From NCBI GenBank assembly GCA_958510825.1, contig OY294048.1:11177589-11241588 (forward strand): a stretch of 64,000 nucleotides of DNA, written 5' to 3'. Of this stretch, positions 46,117 through 55,500 are shown piece after piece (the first letter of the stretch is position 1; each line of letters begins with the position of its first letter). Origin of the DNA: Brachypterus glaber. Its lineage: Eukaryota; Arthropoda; Insecta; Coleoptera; Kateretidae. Both the position numbers and the translations under genes were made by a program. The notes under the pieces are model-generated. The model was not told the DNA's origin, searched no databases, and saw only the letters and a program-made list of their open reading frames with translations.

Positions 46117-47157
46117 ACGTATGTTATAGTTGAAATATATCTCCATGTCCCATGCACTTGAGCTAATTAAAAGTTATCTGAGTAACCGAGTTCAGTATGT
46201 AGAAGAAAGAGACTCTAGTGGTGTCATACGCAAGTCAAATTTACAATTAATAAAGAGAGGTGTACCGCAAGGTTCTATTCTTGGACCTCTTTTATATATT
46301 TTATACACTAATGATTTATCCAGCACTATTGAAGATAATTTAATACAATTTCCGGATGACACTACTATGATCTCGAGTAGCAAAGAAACAAACACACTAA
46401 AAGGGAAAATAAACAACAACTTAGATACACTCGAAGATTGGTTCAGGTGCAATAATTTACTACTAAATGTTAACAAAACCCAACTTTTAACATTCTCCTT
46501 TTTCACTTAATCGAAACAACTCCATAATAGAATCAGTACATCAAGTAAACTTTCTGGGTATTAAAATAGATTCAAGGCTTGATTGGAATTGCCACATCGA
46601 CGGTCTGGCTTCTGAGGTGGCAAAGTATGCTTACGCTCTTAAAATGTTAAGTATCCTAGTAAACACAAGAACATCACTAATAGCATATTTTGCCTACATA
46701 GAGTCCAGACTTCGTTATGGTATTATTCTTTGGGGTCATTCTTCAAATACAGATCGGATATTCAGATTACAAAAAAGGTGTATTCGCAATACCCTACAAC
46801 TTAACTATACAGAATGTTGTAAGCAATACTTTATTAATAATCGTATACTCACGTTAACAAGTATATTTATGAATCTATAATATTTATTAAAAACAACTTT
46901 GATTTATTTGAAAGTAGACAAAATCACAGGCATATTTCTAGAAATATCGATTATCTGACATCTGACAGATACAATTTTGTATACTTGCAAAAAAATGCGG
47001 AGTATATGGTTAAAAAAAATATAATAAAATCCCAGCCAATATAAAGAACCAGCCAATAAATAGATTAAAAAGAGGTATTAAAAACATTTTAATAAATAAA
47101 GCGTACTACTCCGTTGATGAATTTTTTAATGATAACAATTTTATTATAGATTTATAA
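46117..47157 (+). pseudogene. LINE reverse transcriptase, palm to C-terminus, frameshifted
   Basis: The first segment (46130-46497) holds RGVPQGSILGPLLYILYTND, the RT motif 2a/4 block, and FPDDTTM where active enzymes have FADD. The two catalytic Asp remain but Ala is Pro. DTLEDWFRCNNLLLNVNKT follows. A frameshift in the T-run near 46497 leads to VNFLGIKIDSRLDWNCHIDG, YGIILWGHSSNTDRIFRLQK and RCIRNTLQL. A second shift near 46870 leads to YESIIFIKNNFDLFESRQNH and finally AYYSVDEFFNDNNFIIDL with a stop. All blocks are in the order expected for a jockey/CR1-group ORF2. It is a pseudogene. Confidence 0.85.
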
Positions 47158-47372
47158 ATATATATCTATATGTTTTTTACCTTTAAGCTTTTTTTATTCT
47201 GTTTCCTTTACAATGAATTGTTATATTATACTTTTTTACTTGTTTCTTATTTTGTTCTTACTTAGGTTTATCTAATCTTAGTTATTATGTTTTACCTTTG
47301 TATTATTGACTAGTTCTACGCCTAGGGGTATTTAATTATGTATATTTACATTTGAACTAATAAATATATATC
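46117..47372 (+). mobile_element. 5'-truncated LINE (jockey/CR1-like), degenerate
   Basis: It carries the RT palm through the C-terminus with at least two frameshifts, a stop at 47155-47157, and a 3' UTR. It ends ACTAATAAATATATATCTAT, with an AATAAA near 47360. Its ORF end resembles the fragment inside the ribozyme composite at 51665-52111. The insertion is decayed and immobile. Confidence 0.85.
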
Positions 47373-47494
47373 TATATATCCATGTCCCTTTGGGGACCCT
47401 AGATTTGAATTTAAGGTCGACCGGTCAAGCACGGTGTTAGAATGCTCAAATATCTACAAAGATATAGAATTTTTCTTCTTAAATAAAAAATATA

Positions 47495-47770
47495 AAATGC
47501 CCAGTAAAAAACCTTCCCAAATTTACCAACCCCGCACCTGAAATGGATTTTTTATTTCTAAAACCAATTTTCCCAAAAATTACCCCCCGCCCCCGGGGGT
47601 GAGGTTAGAATATTTTTATTATCGGATTAATTTTCGTCGACCCCCAACCCCTATAAATCAATTTTAACGAACATATTAAAAATATTTCAAAATATTTACC
47701 CCCTCACCCCCGCGGGAATGGAGTTAATTTTTAATGCGATATTCCATTTAAGCAACTTTAAAAACCCCTA
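47495..47770 (+). repeat. minisatellite-related copy
   Basis: Two diverged ~105 bp units related to 50376-51140 (GCCCAGTAAAA, TTATTATCGGATTAATTTTC, TTTACCCCCTCACCCCC). Confidence 0.6.
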
Positions 47771-47774
47771 TATA

Positions 47775-48770
47775 GCAATTTATTTTTTTTTGCTTTACCC
47801 AATGTTTACTAAAAGCAATCCCGAGTAAGAGCTTTTGGTAAAATATGTGTATGCCAAAGTTCAAGTCTCTAGCTCAAAGCTAGAGTAATCGTGCTTACAC
47901 AACGATCGACCGACAGTTTTTTTTTGCTCGAAATAGATTTTTAAACCGTAATAAAGCGCAAAAATGCGCAAAAAAAAATTTTGAAATTTATTTAATCAGT
48001 TTATTTTTTTGTAATAACTTACCTCATATATGTGTACTTCAAAACCGGTTATAGATTATTTTTAAATAATTTTGTTTAGTCGGGACGACTAAAGATTACT
48101 TTTTTGTTAAAAGATCTTAAATATCTCGGGTCGGGTTGTAAATATGGTACAAATTTGAAACCAAAACCATTGTCTGCAATATAAAATAGGCTATATTTTT
48201 TGTAAAATATTTTTTTTTTAATTATTTTTCAAAAATGGTCCCAAACATACAGTAAAAATATTTGAAAAGCGCAAGTTCGAGCAAAAATATTTTTAAAGGG
48301 CAGCCCCCCTCGGAGTCAATATTTTTTTAAGCTATTTATGACTATTAAATATTTCAATATTTTCATATCTAAATATTTTACCCGTATTTTTTTTACAGAC
48401 TTCCAAAAATTAGGGTTTTCTAATAAACACTGTATTAAGATCCCAGTATTTCCAAATATCTATTTTTAGGATTTTCCTCGTGATTTTTATAGGAATAAGT
48501 GGAAATGTCGAAAAAAGTGTTTGCATAAAATATAAAAAATATAGAATTTGGACTTTTTTTCCTATTTTTTTGTTTTTTTATTAATTTTTTGCAATGCGTT
48601 TTTTATTTTGACTGTTCAGTGAACAGTGTTCACCTTTTCAAAAAAAAATTTGTTTGTCGATGACTTTTTTAATCTTTATTAATTTTTGTTCAAATTTTAA
48701 ATAAACTTAGACGTGCTTTAGAAGTAACTCTTGTATATTTATTTTGTTTATTTAAGCCTTTTTATGGCAT
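47775..48770. other. AT-rich, nothing recognised
   Basis: 47870-47925 carries the CTCTAGCTCAAAGCTAGAGT / CGATCGACCGACAG tract seen after the array at 51165-51310. Otherwise empty. Confidence 0.45.
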
Positions 48771-48771
48771 A

Positions 48772-49075
48772 TGACCAGTCATCGGCGAATTCCCAGTGCT
48801 CGCATAGGCGCCGCGTCGATTCTATCGTTGACGCGAGGTTTTAAATATGTATTTACATTTTTATTTTCTTCGAAAAACACCGATATATTTACATATTTAT
48901 AGTTAATATGTATAATCAATATTGTTGTGTGTAACAAATTAGTCGTCAAATGTTTCGATTTAGTGACCTTTATAAAAATTTCCCTCATAATTCGGCAAAA
49001 TTATTCCGTAAGCCTATGTTTCTGTGTTTATTTTCAACGTTGATGAGTCATAACTGAATTTATTCCGATTAATGT
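48772..49075 (-). repeat. dispersed repeat, inverted pair with 25142-25555
   Basis: Reverse-complement copy, including the hairpin and AACGTTGATGAGTCAT. The minus frame 48779-48988 begins with the same 24 residues as the frame at 25221 and then diverges. Confidence 0.65.
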
Positions 49076-49431
49076 ATATAACATATCTGTTTTTGTTTAC
49101 TACTAAACATATTAGTATTATTTGTATTTTATACAAGAAACTTAATAATACATGTCAATACATATCACAGAAAAAATATGAAGTTTCTGTCTTTATGTAA
49201 AGTCTTAGTTCTACCAACAGAGCATGTTTCTTAAAAACCTGAGTGTTTCCTATTACCCCTTTTCCCCCTACTAAATACTCCCATATTTTCAGATTTAAAT
49301 ATTTTCTCCCCAATTTTTACAGACTTAAACTTTTGGTTTTTCTAGTAATACCATGTGTTTAAGTCCCAATGTCTACAATGGGTAGGGGGATTTTTTTTTA
49401 AATATTTTATATACAAGGTGTTCCTTATCAT

Positions 49432-49868
49432 TATATTTAAATTTTTGAGTATACAGGGCTATTCTTAAATAAGTTTAAGAGATAATTCTAAGTTAAAAAA
49501 TAATATGGAAAAAAGTTCCTATAAAGGTTGGTCTGAAAATGAGACCTAGGACTCTTTAAAATTGTAATAAAAATAAGGTTTTTAATTAATAACTCTTGTA
49601 CCCTTTAAGATAGAGTGAAAAGCTTTTGCATGTATACTAGTATTACTAAGTATATGATATTTTTTTTTGAATTTGTGGTGAAAAATACTTTTTTGCTTAG
49701 TTTTAAGTGAAGAATCGCCCTGCAGCATTATAATTTTATTGGTGCTTTTTTTGTTTCCCATTCAATATGTCTATCAACAAAGGGCCGCAGCTCCCTTAGG
49801 GCTCATTTCCAGACCAACCTTTTAGGATTTTTTTCTTATTTTTTAACGTAGAATCAACTCTTATATTT
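49432..49868. mobile_element. diverged, internally deleted copy of the 17879-18614 MITE
   Basis: CTATAAAGGTTGGTCTGAAAAT, AAATAAGGTTTTTAATTAAT and GCATGTATACTAG on the left. On the right, GCCCTGCAGCATTA and AGCTCCCTTAGGGCTCATTT. The termini are too diverged to assign exactly. Confidence 0.75.
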
Positions 49869-49874
49869 CCGAAT

Positions 49875-50370
49875 AGTATATAATAGTATAGTAGAATTAA
49901 TTCTAAGACAAAAAAAAAACAAAAATGTGGTAGGTCGATTTTAATTAGTAAGGGACCTAAATATAGTGTATTATTGGAAAAACCGAAAGTTTAGAAGTCT
50001 GTAAAAAAAAACAGAGGGAAAATATTTAGGTCTGAAAAATGGAAGTACTTAGCAGCCATAGGTAAGGTAAGTTACCACAAAAAATATATAAAATTCAAAA
50101 ATGGTCGAGCGCCCAGTGCTGGACAGATCTATCTGGACTTATCCAGGGGTAACTTTAGGACCGGACTGTATACAGAACCGGCCTTTGTAGGAGGCCGAGT
50201 GAGTCCCCTGCTGCAGGGAGCCAGAAATGATTAACCCGGTGTAATATAATACGGTCTATAACAAAATTTAAAGTAAGAAAACACCTGCCTAAATTTTAAA
50301 ATATTTTGCCTGTAGGCACCTTTTTTACTGTTTTAGACATACATGTTTGAGTACATGCGTAATTCAGTAA
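49875..50370. other. intergenic with a GC-richer patch
   Basis: 50105-50240 is richer in GC (CCGGCCTTTGTAGGAGGCCG hairpin) than its surroundings. I recognise no coding or RNA family there. Confidence 0.4.
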
Positions 50371-50375
50371 AAATA

Positions 50376-51140
50376 CACTGCCCAGTAAAAGGGCTTTCCC
50401 ATTTTTCACCTCCGCGAGTAAAATGGATTTTTTTATTATCAGATTCACTTTCAGCAACCATAAAAACCTTAGTATACCAATTTTCACGAAAACTACCCTC
50501 TGCCCCTTTGGAGGTGAAGTTAGAATTTCGTTTTAATCAGATTCCCTTTCAACAACCTCAAAAATATAAAGAACTTTCACTTTCGGGTTTAGACCGTGTG
50601 AAAGTTCTTTATATCTTAATGGCCGTGAAAGCTTAAAATCTAAAACCTCAAAAATACCAATATACCAATTTTCACGAAAACTACCCCTCACCTCTCAGGG
50701 GGTGGATTTAGAATATTTTTATTATCAGATTCACTTTCAGCAACTTCAAAAATCCCAATACACCAGTTTTCACGAAAACTACCCCCCACCCCTCAGGGGG
50801 TGGATTTAGATTTTTTTTATTATCAGATTCACTTTCAGAAACCTCAAAAACCCCCGATATACTAGTTTTCACGAAAACTACCCCCCACCCCTCAGGGGGT
50901 GAAATTAGAAAAGTTATTATCAGATTCAAATTCGTCAACCCGTAAAGCCCCTATATACCAATATTGAAAATATTTTAAAATATTTACCCCCTCACCCCCT
51001 TGGGGGTGGAGTTAAAAAAAAAATATTAAAAGATTCAATTTCAGCAACCTCAAAAACCCCTATATATCAATTTTTAAATTTTTCTAAAAAAAATGTATTT
51101 TTGCCCATTTGCCCCCCTTACCGCACCCCAATGTTCACCA
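50376..51140 (+). repeat. minisatellite, ~105 bp unit, about six copies
   Basis: Each unit runs TTATTATCAGATTCACTTTC, AGCAACCTCAAAAA, CCAATATACCAATTTTCACG, AAAACTACC and CACCCCTCAGGGGGTG (a small palindrome), then TTAGAA. Copies diverge towards the right end. Copy 2 is split by the 77 bp insertion at 50567-50643. Related solo units are at 44480, 47495 and, inverted, at 61930-62045. Confidence 0.82.
50567..50643. mobile_element. 77 bp miniature of the hammerhead composite, 13 bp duplication
   Basis: AACCTCAAAAATA occurs at 50554-50566 and 50644-50656, and the uninterrupted minisatellite unit has one copy. Between them is the left terminus of the 51465-52277 element (AAGAACTTTCACTTTCGGGT up to GACCGTG). 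It is joined directly to the inverted right terminus (TGAAAGTTCTTTATATCTTA to AAAATCT). The ribozyme cores are deleted. The identical termini show this is a mobile family and not a chance repeat. Confidence 0.82.
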
Positions 51141-51159
51141 AAAACAATCCCGAGCGAGA

Positions 51160-51335
51160 ACTTTTGGTAACATACCTGTATGCCAAATTTTAAGTCTCTA
51201 ACTTAAAGCGTTCTTAAGTTATCGTGCCCACAAAATTTCCCGGACAGACCGATCGACCGACCGACTGATCGATCGACCCACCGACCGATCGACCGACCGT
51301 ACGACCGACCAACCGATCGAGCGAGCGACATTTTT
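51160..51335 (+). repeat. GACC/GATC microsatellite with conserved lead-in
   Basis: CCAAATTTTAAGTCTCTAAC and TTCTTAAGTTATCGTGCCCA precede CCGGACAGACCGATCGACCG and a further ~80 bp of GACC/GATC units. The same lead-in plus tract combination is present at 27340, 40470, 41520, 47860 and 63740. Confidence 0.75.
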
Positions 51336-51532
51336 TTTTTGCTTGAAAATATCGACATAAAACGTCATAAAACGCAAAAATACGCAAAAAAAAAATTGAA
51401 AATTTTTTCAATAATACAAGGCTTTCCGAAATTTTGAAAATTTTCAAAATGGGAAAGCAATATAAAGAACTTTCACTTTCGGGTTTAGACCGTGTTAATG
51501 GATTTTCACTTTCCGACGTTTCGTCTCTTAGA

Positions 51533-52111
51533 TTAGATTAGATTAGATTAGATTTTATTTATGCTAAATACAAGTTTTTACAAGTTTGCAATCGTCAAAT
51601 GTAACTAAATAACTAAACATAATAAAATAAATAACAACATAACAAAACACAGATATCACAAAAATTAGAATTCGTTTATATTTACATTTCTAAGAGAATT
51701 AGTGAATTCGTCCGTGGAATAAAATGCATGAACCAAAAGGTAATGTTTCAGCCTTTTTTTGAACGTGTTGTCACCCAATTGAGTTATTTCAATGGGTAAA
51801 CTGTTGTAAAAAGAGGGACCAAAATAATTAAAGCAATGTCTACTAGAATGCAGTCTTAAAAACGGAAGTTTAATTTTATCTCTATTACGTGTAGTAGGGC
51901 CGTCATTGGCACGCGTCGTGTAATGAGAAAGTCTTGCTCTAGTGGCACATATAGACTCATAAACCAGTAAAGAAGGCATCGTTAGTATGTTTAGGGATTT
52001 AAATTTGTCCCTAACATCATCACGATACCTGCTTCCAGTTATGATTCTCAATGCACGCCTTTGAAGACCAAAAATACGACCCGCGTGACAACTAAAGCCC
52101 CAAATGGTTAA
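51533..52111 (-). pseudogene. LINE ORF2 C-terminus and 3' tail inside the ribozyme element
   Basis: The minus-strand frame is open from about 52111 to 51665. It reads LTIWGFSCHAGRIFGLQRRA, LRIITGSRYRDDVRDKFKSL, ICATRARLSHYTTR, SSRHCFNYFGPSFYNSLPIE and FKKRLKHYLL ending in FYSTDEFTNSL. This is the post-RT region of a jockey/CR1-group element. It is followed by a ~110 bp 3' UTR and a TCTAA pentanucleotide tail (51531-51555) that runs straight into ribozyme sequence TAAGAGACG. The frame is intact, so the insertion looks recent. The reverse transcriptase active site is not included. Confidence 0.85.
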
Positions 52112-52149
52112 CCTAGAGACATCTTCAGGGATTAATCTGAAATCAGTTT

Positions 52150-52200
52150 CAGATTAATCCCTGAAGATGTCTCTAGTAGTAAGAGACGAAACGTCGGAAA
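52150..52200 (+). ncRNA. hammerhead ribozyme, no stem III loop
   Basis: Core CUGAAGA at 52161-52167. Stem II GUCUCU (52169-52174) pairs with AGAGAC (52182-52187) over loop AGUAGUA. GAAAC (52188-52192) runs directly into GUC (52193-52195). Stem III would be AC/GU with no loop at all, which cannot fold in one molecule but can form when two ribozymes dimerise, as reported for Penelope-linked hammerheads. Stem I is UCC (52158-52160) with GGA (52196-52198), plus an outer UUAAU/AUUAA match. An extra U (52168) precedes stem II, as in the 40.2 kb ribozyme. Cleavage is predicted after 52195. Confidence 0.78.
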
Positions 52201-52367
52201 GTGAAAATCCATTAACACGGTCTAAACCCGAAAGTGAAAGTTCTTTATATCTTAATGGCCGTGAAAGCTTAAAATCTAAAATGGGAAAGCAATATATGCA
52301 CTGCTTTAAATTTAAAAGTGGGGAGCACTCTGCTAAGGCCGATCAAGACTGTATAATATTTTTTAAG

Positions 52368-52595
52368 GGTTGCTTTGGTTATTATGCTGCTTTAAAACAA
52401 AGACGCGACATTATATGGATTTTCGGAAACACAAAATTCCAAAATTACAAAATGTGTAGCAAAAAACTACAAATAAAAGTGACAAATATGGTAATATTTT
52501 TAAAAAGGATCGTTATCTTATGGATTTGTTTTCACACTTTTACTGCTTTAAGTTACCTACCAATATTTGGAGACGAAGATGAATATTTTACACCA
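52368..52595 (+). CDS. OR exon A (TM3 region)
   Basis: The exon ends at a strong donor, ACACCA|GTAAGT, phase 0. Residues include IIWIFGNTKFQNYK, then a hydrophobic segment IVILWICFHTFTALSYLPIF and the acidic loop GDEDEYFTP. The start is placed at an acceptor-like ATATTTTTTAAG|GGT. The frame stays open further upstream to 52167, but 52167-52296 is the ribozyme insertion and its target duplication, so that extension is not trusted. Confidence 0.75.
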
Positions 52596-55500
52596 GTAAG
52601 TTTTTTAGACGTTTTTGCTAGTTTGTAGAATTTTTTATATTTACTAAGTGACCCATATTAAAATGAATTTCCTCACTTTTCAGAGCCCAGCCCTGTAGGT
52701 GACCCCTAGAGGCCTAGGGTCGAAAGGACGTTCAAGTATACACAAGCATACACTTCGATACCCCCAAGAAACAAAGCCGTAACTCATATATTGTCATTTT
52801 TTACTACAGCTAAATTTCTAAAATATTTTTTTTTTGTTATTTAAGGGTGGGTAAACGATTGAAGTGGAAAAGGAAGTCATGTGATACATCATTTGAAAGC
52901 TTATAAAATTCTCTATTTAACTGTTTAAGTATTTATTGTTTATTTACTGTTTGTTTCTGATAATATTTAAGTTTAGAATTTCTTACTTTAGTGATTTTAA
53001 GTAAACTTTTGCTTAAAGTGGACTGTGGAGAAACCTGAGTAGTACCACCATGTGTGTCTTTTTTCAAGGCGTTTCCCTGTCAGTATAACTCAAAATGGGT
53101 CTAACTTGAGTTACATCCTTGTTGCTTGGGGGTGTCGACTTCATACCCGGCTTCTCGCCTTAATAAAGGGTGTAGGGATTTTATATTTTGGCTACCGCCA
53201 CTAATAGGGGGGGATATTAGGGCGTTAGCCAAAATATAAAAACTCTACAGCTTTTAATAAAGCGAAAACCCATGTATGAAGTGTATGAATTTTGCCGCAA
53301 TTTGCTTACGTATTACTTGAACTTCCCTAAAACGCCTGTTCACTGTTTTCGTATTTTATAATACTTATATTAACGGGTTGTTCTGATTTTTGAGGCAATA
53401 AATTGAAGATTTTTGAAATTTTTTTTCCAGACGACCTGTATTATTTTTATGTACCAAACTTTTTACAAAGTATTAGACAACTCTTAATGTTCACAAAAAA
53501 AAATGTTTTTTTTGCCGTCATAAATAAATATGCAGCACGCGCTGAAGTTAGACACCTCAAAAATATCATGGCAAACGGTTCCAGCGATAGCTCGGCCCCC
53601 AATTCAATGTTCCGAAACACAAAAATCAAAAATAGTCTTGTTAAAAATTACATCCTCTAGTTTGCTAGTGTAAACATAAGTCAAAATTCCAAAAAACAAA
53701 AATCCGTATTGTTTAAAATGACATCCTTTAGTTTGCTAGTATAGACATAAGTCAAAATTCCAAAAAACAAAAAATCCGTATTTTAGTGAAAAAAACAAAA
53801 AAATGCAATTTTTCCGACCAAAAGGAGGAAAAAATAAATAAATTGCAAGCCTTTAAAAAAAAATGATTTTGGACAAAATACCTAAAGATTTAAGTCAATA
53901 TGTTAAATAGTTTTTTTTTAATCGCCGGAACCGTTTTGAAAAATGGAATTTTGTGAAAAACGCGTTTAAAGTTTTTTTTTGATTTTTTTCTTGATGCCCC
54001 TGGTAGAAATAAGACGACAGGCTACTGAGATATCTTGCAAAACATTAAAATATTAAATACGCTAACTAGTGTTGCCGCCTAAGGCCTATCGTCTCGCTAT
54101 CGTCTCGTTATCGTTGGACAGAACGATAGCGAGAGGTGAAAAAATATCGTATCGTTGTAACGATAACGAGAGGCCTCTCGCCCGTTACGAGACCGACGCG
54201 AGAGCGATAACTATCGTACAGTCAGAGACAGTCGAATGTTGAAGCCACCTAAAATCAGATAAAAATATTTGACACAAAAGTCATTATTTAATTTTTGAAT
54301 TTAATGATTTTTAAAATGCAAATATATTCTTTAATAGGCATTATGCATCATACATTAGCACATAATAAAAGGCTTTTATCTTTTAAAATCGTATCCAAGG
54401 CAGGAATATCTTCAACATTCTCCTATTTTTATAGCAGATACAAAAACATGAACTTCAGGCAGATGCACTAAGTACCTAACTAGGACTATAGTAAGTACGG
54501 TAGTATTTGACTAATACGAGGGGTAATTTAAAAGAAGGCAAAAATTCAAGATCTGGTGTTTGTAGGATTTGAGTGCTAAACATCAATTTTCACATTTTTT
54601 ATATATTTTGCTTTCCTATGTTTACTTTCTTATAAAGAAAGTATTGTCATAGAAAACACATTAAACATTTTTTTTTTGGCTAAATCATCTTATGTTTTCC
54701 TGAAAGGTCGAGAAAAATCAAAATAATCAAAAAAATATGTTTGTTAAGACTTAAGAAAGCTTTGAGCTAGAGGTTTAAAATTTGGGATGCAGATGTAATT
54801 TTATATTATTTTTTTCCATTTTCTTTGTGAGAAAGTAAACATGGGAAAGCTAAATATATAAACACTGTTAAAATTGATGTTTAGCACTCAAATCCTACAA
54901 ACACCAGATCTGAAATTGTTGCCTTCTTTTAAATTACCCCTCGTATTAGTCAAATACTACTGTACTTACTGTAGTCATAGTTAGGTACTTAGTGCATCTG
55001 CCGGGAGTTTATGTTTTTGCATCTGCTATAAAAATAGGACAATGTTAAAGAGGTTCCTGCCTTGGATACGATTTTAAAACATAAACGCCTTTTATTATGT
55101 GCTAATGTATGATGCATAATGCCTATTAAAGAATATATTTGCATTATTAAATTCAAAAATTAAATAATGACGTTTGTGTCAAATTCCTTTAACCAATATT
55201 AGATGGCTGAAATATTCAACTTTTACGCTGGAACGATAAGTATCGTTCTCGCGAGAGGTAGGCGAGAGGTAGGCGATAACGAGAGGCCTCTCGTTATCGT
55301 TTGTGCGAGACGATAATTTTTGAACTATCGCATCGTAGTTGCGATACGAGAGGTATTTATTGGCGATAACTATCGCTTTAGGCGGCAACACTAACGCTAA
55401 CAACTTCTAAGAAAATTACCTAACACATAAATAATCAGCCCGTTTTAAGTAAATTTATTTCATATATAAATAAATTTAATATCAAAATAAGAATATTTAT

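Larger units (their letters stand above)
51465..52277. mobile_element. composite Penelope-type ribozyme element with trapped LINE fragment, 19 bp duplication
   Basis: AAAATGGGAAAGCAATATA is repeated exactly at 51446-51464 and 52278-52296. Inside are two copies of one hammerhead-bearing unit in opposite orientation. The plus-strand unit (about 52146-52277) is complete. The minus-strand unit is split into 52100-52145 and 51465-51532 by a LINE 3' fragment, which sits exactly where the loop of stem II would be: GTCTCT on one side, AGAGAC on the other. The two units meet in a palindrome at about 52110-52170 (arms ATCTTCAGGGATTAATCTGA). Long, variable target duplications and inverted partial copies are known for Penelope-like elements; no Penelope RT is encoded here. 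Confidence 0.8.

Noticed and set aside
46192..46506. Minus-strand 104-codon frame over the LINE
   Set aside because: Antisense shadow of the RT palm domain encoded on the plus strand.
52167..52367. N-terminal extension of OR exon A from the ATG at 52167 or 52281
   Set aside because: This sequence is the hammerhead element and its target duplication, so the open frame is inherited from the insertion and not from the receptor.
53403..53660. Frame in OR intron 1 as an exon
   Set aside because: No receptor-like segments, no matching acceptor/donor phases, and exons A and B already join seamlessly.
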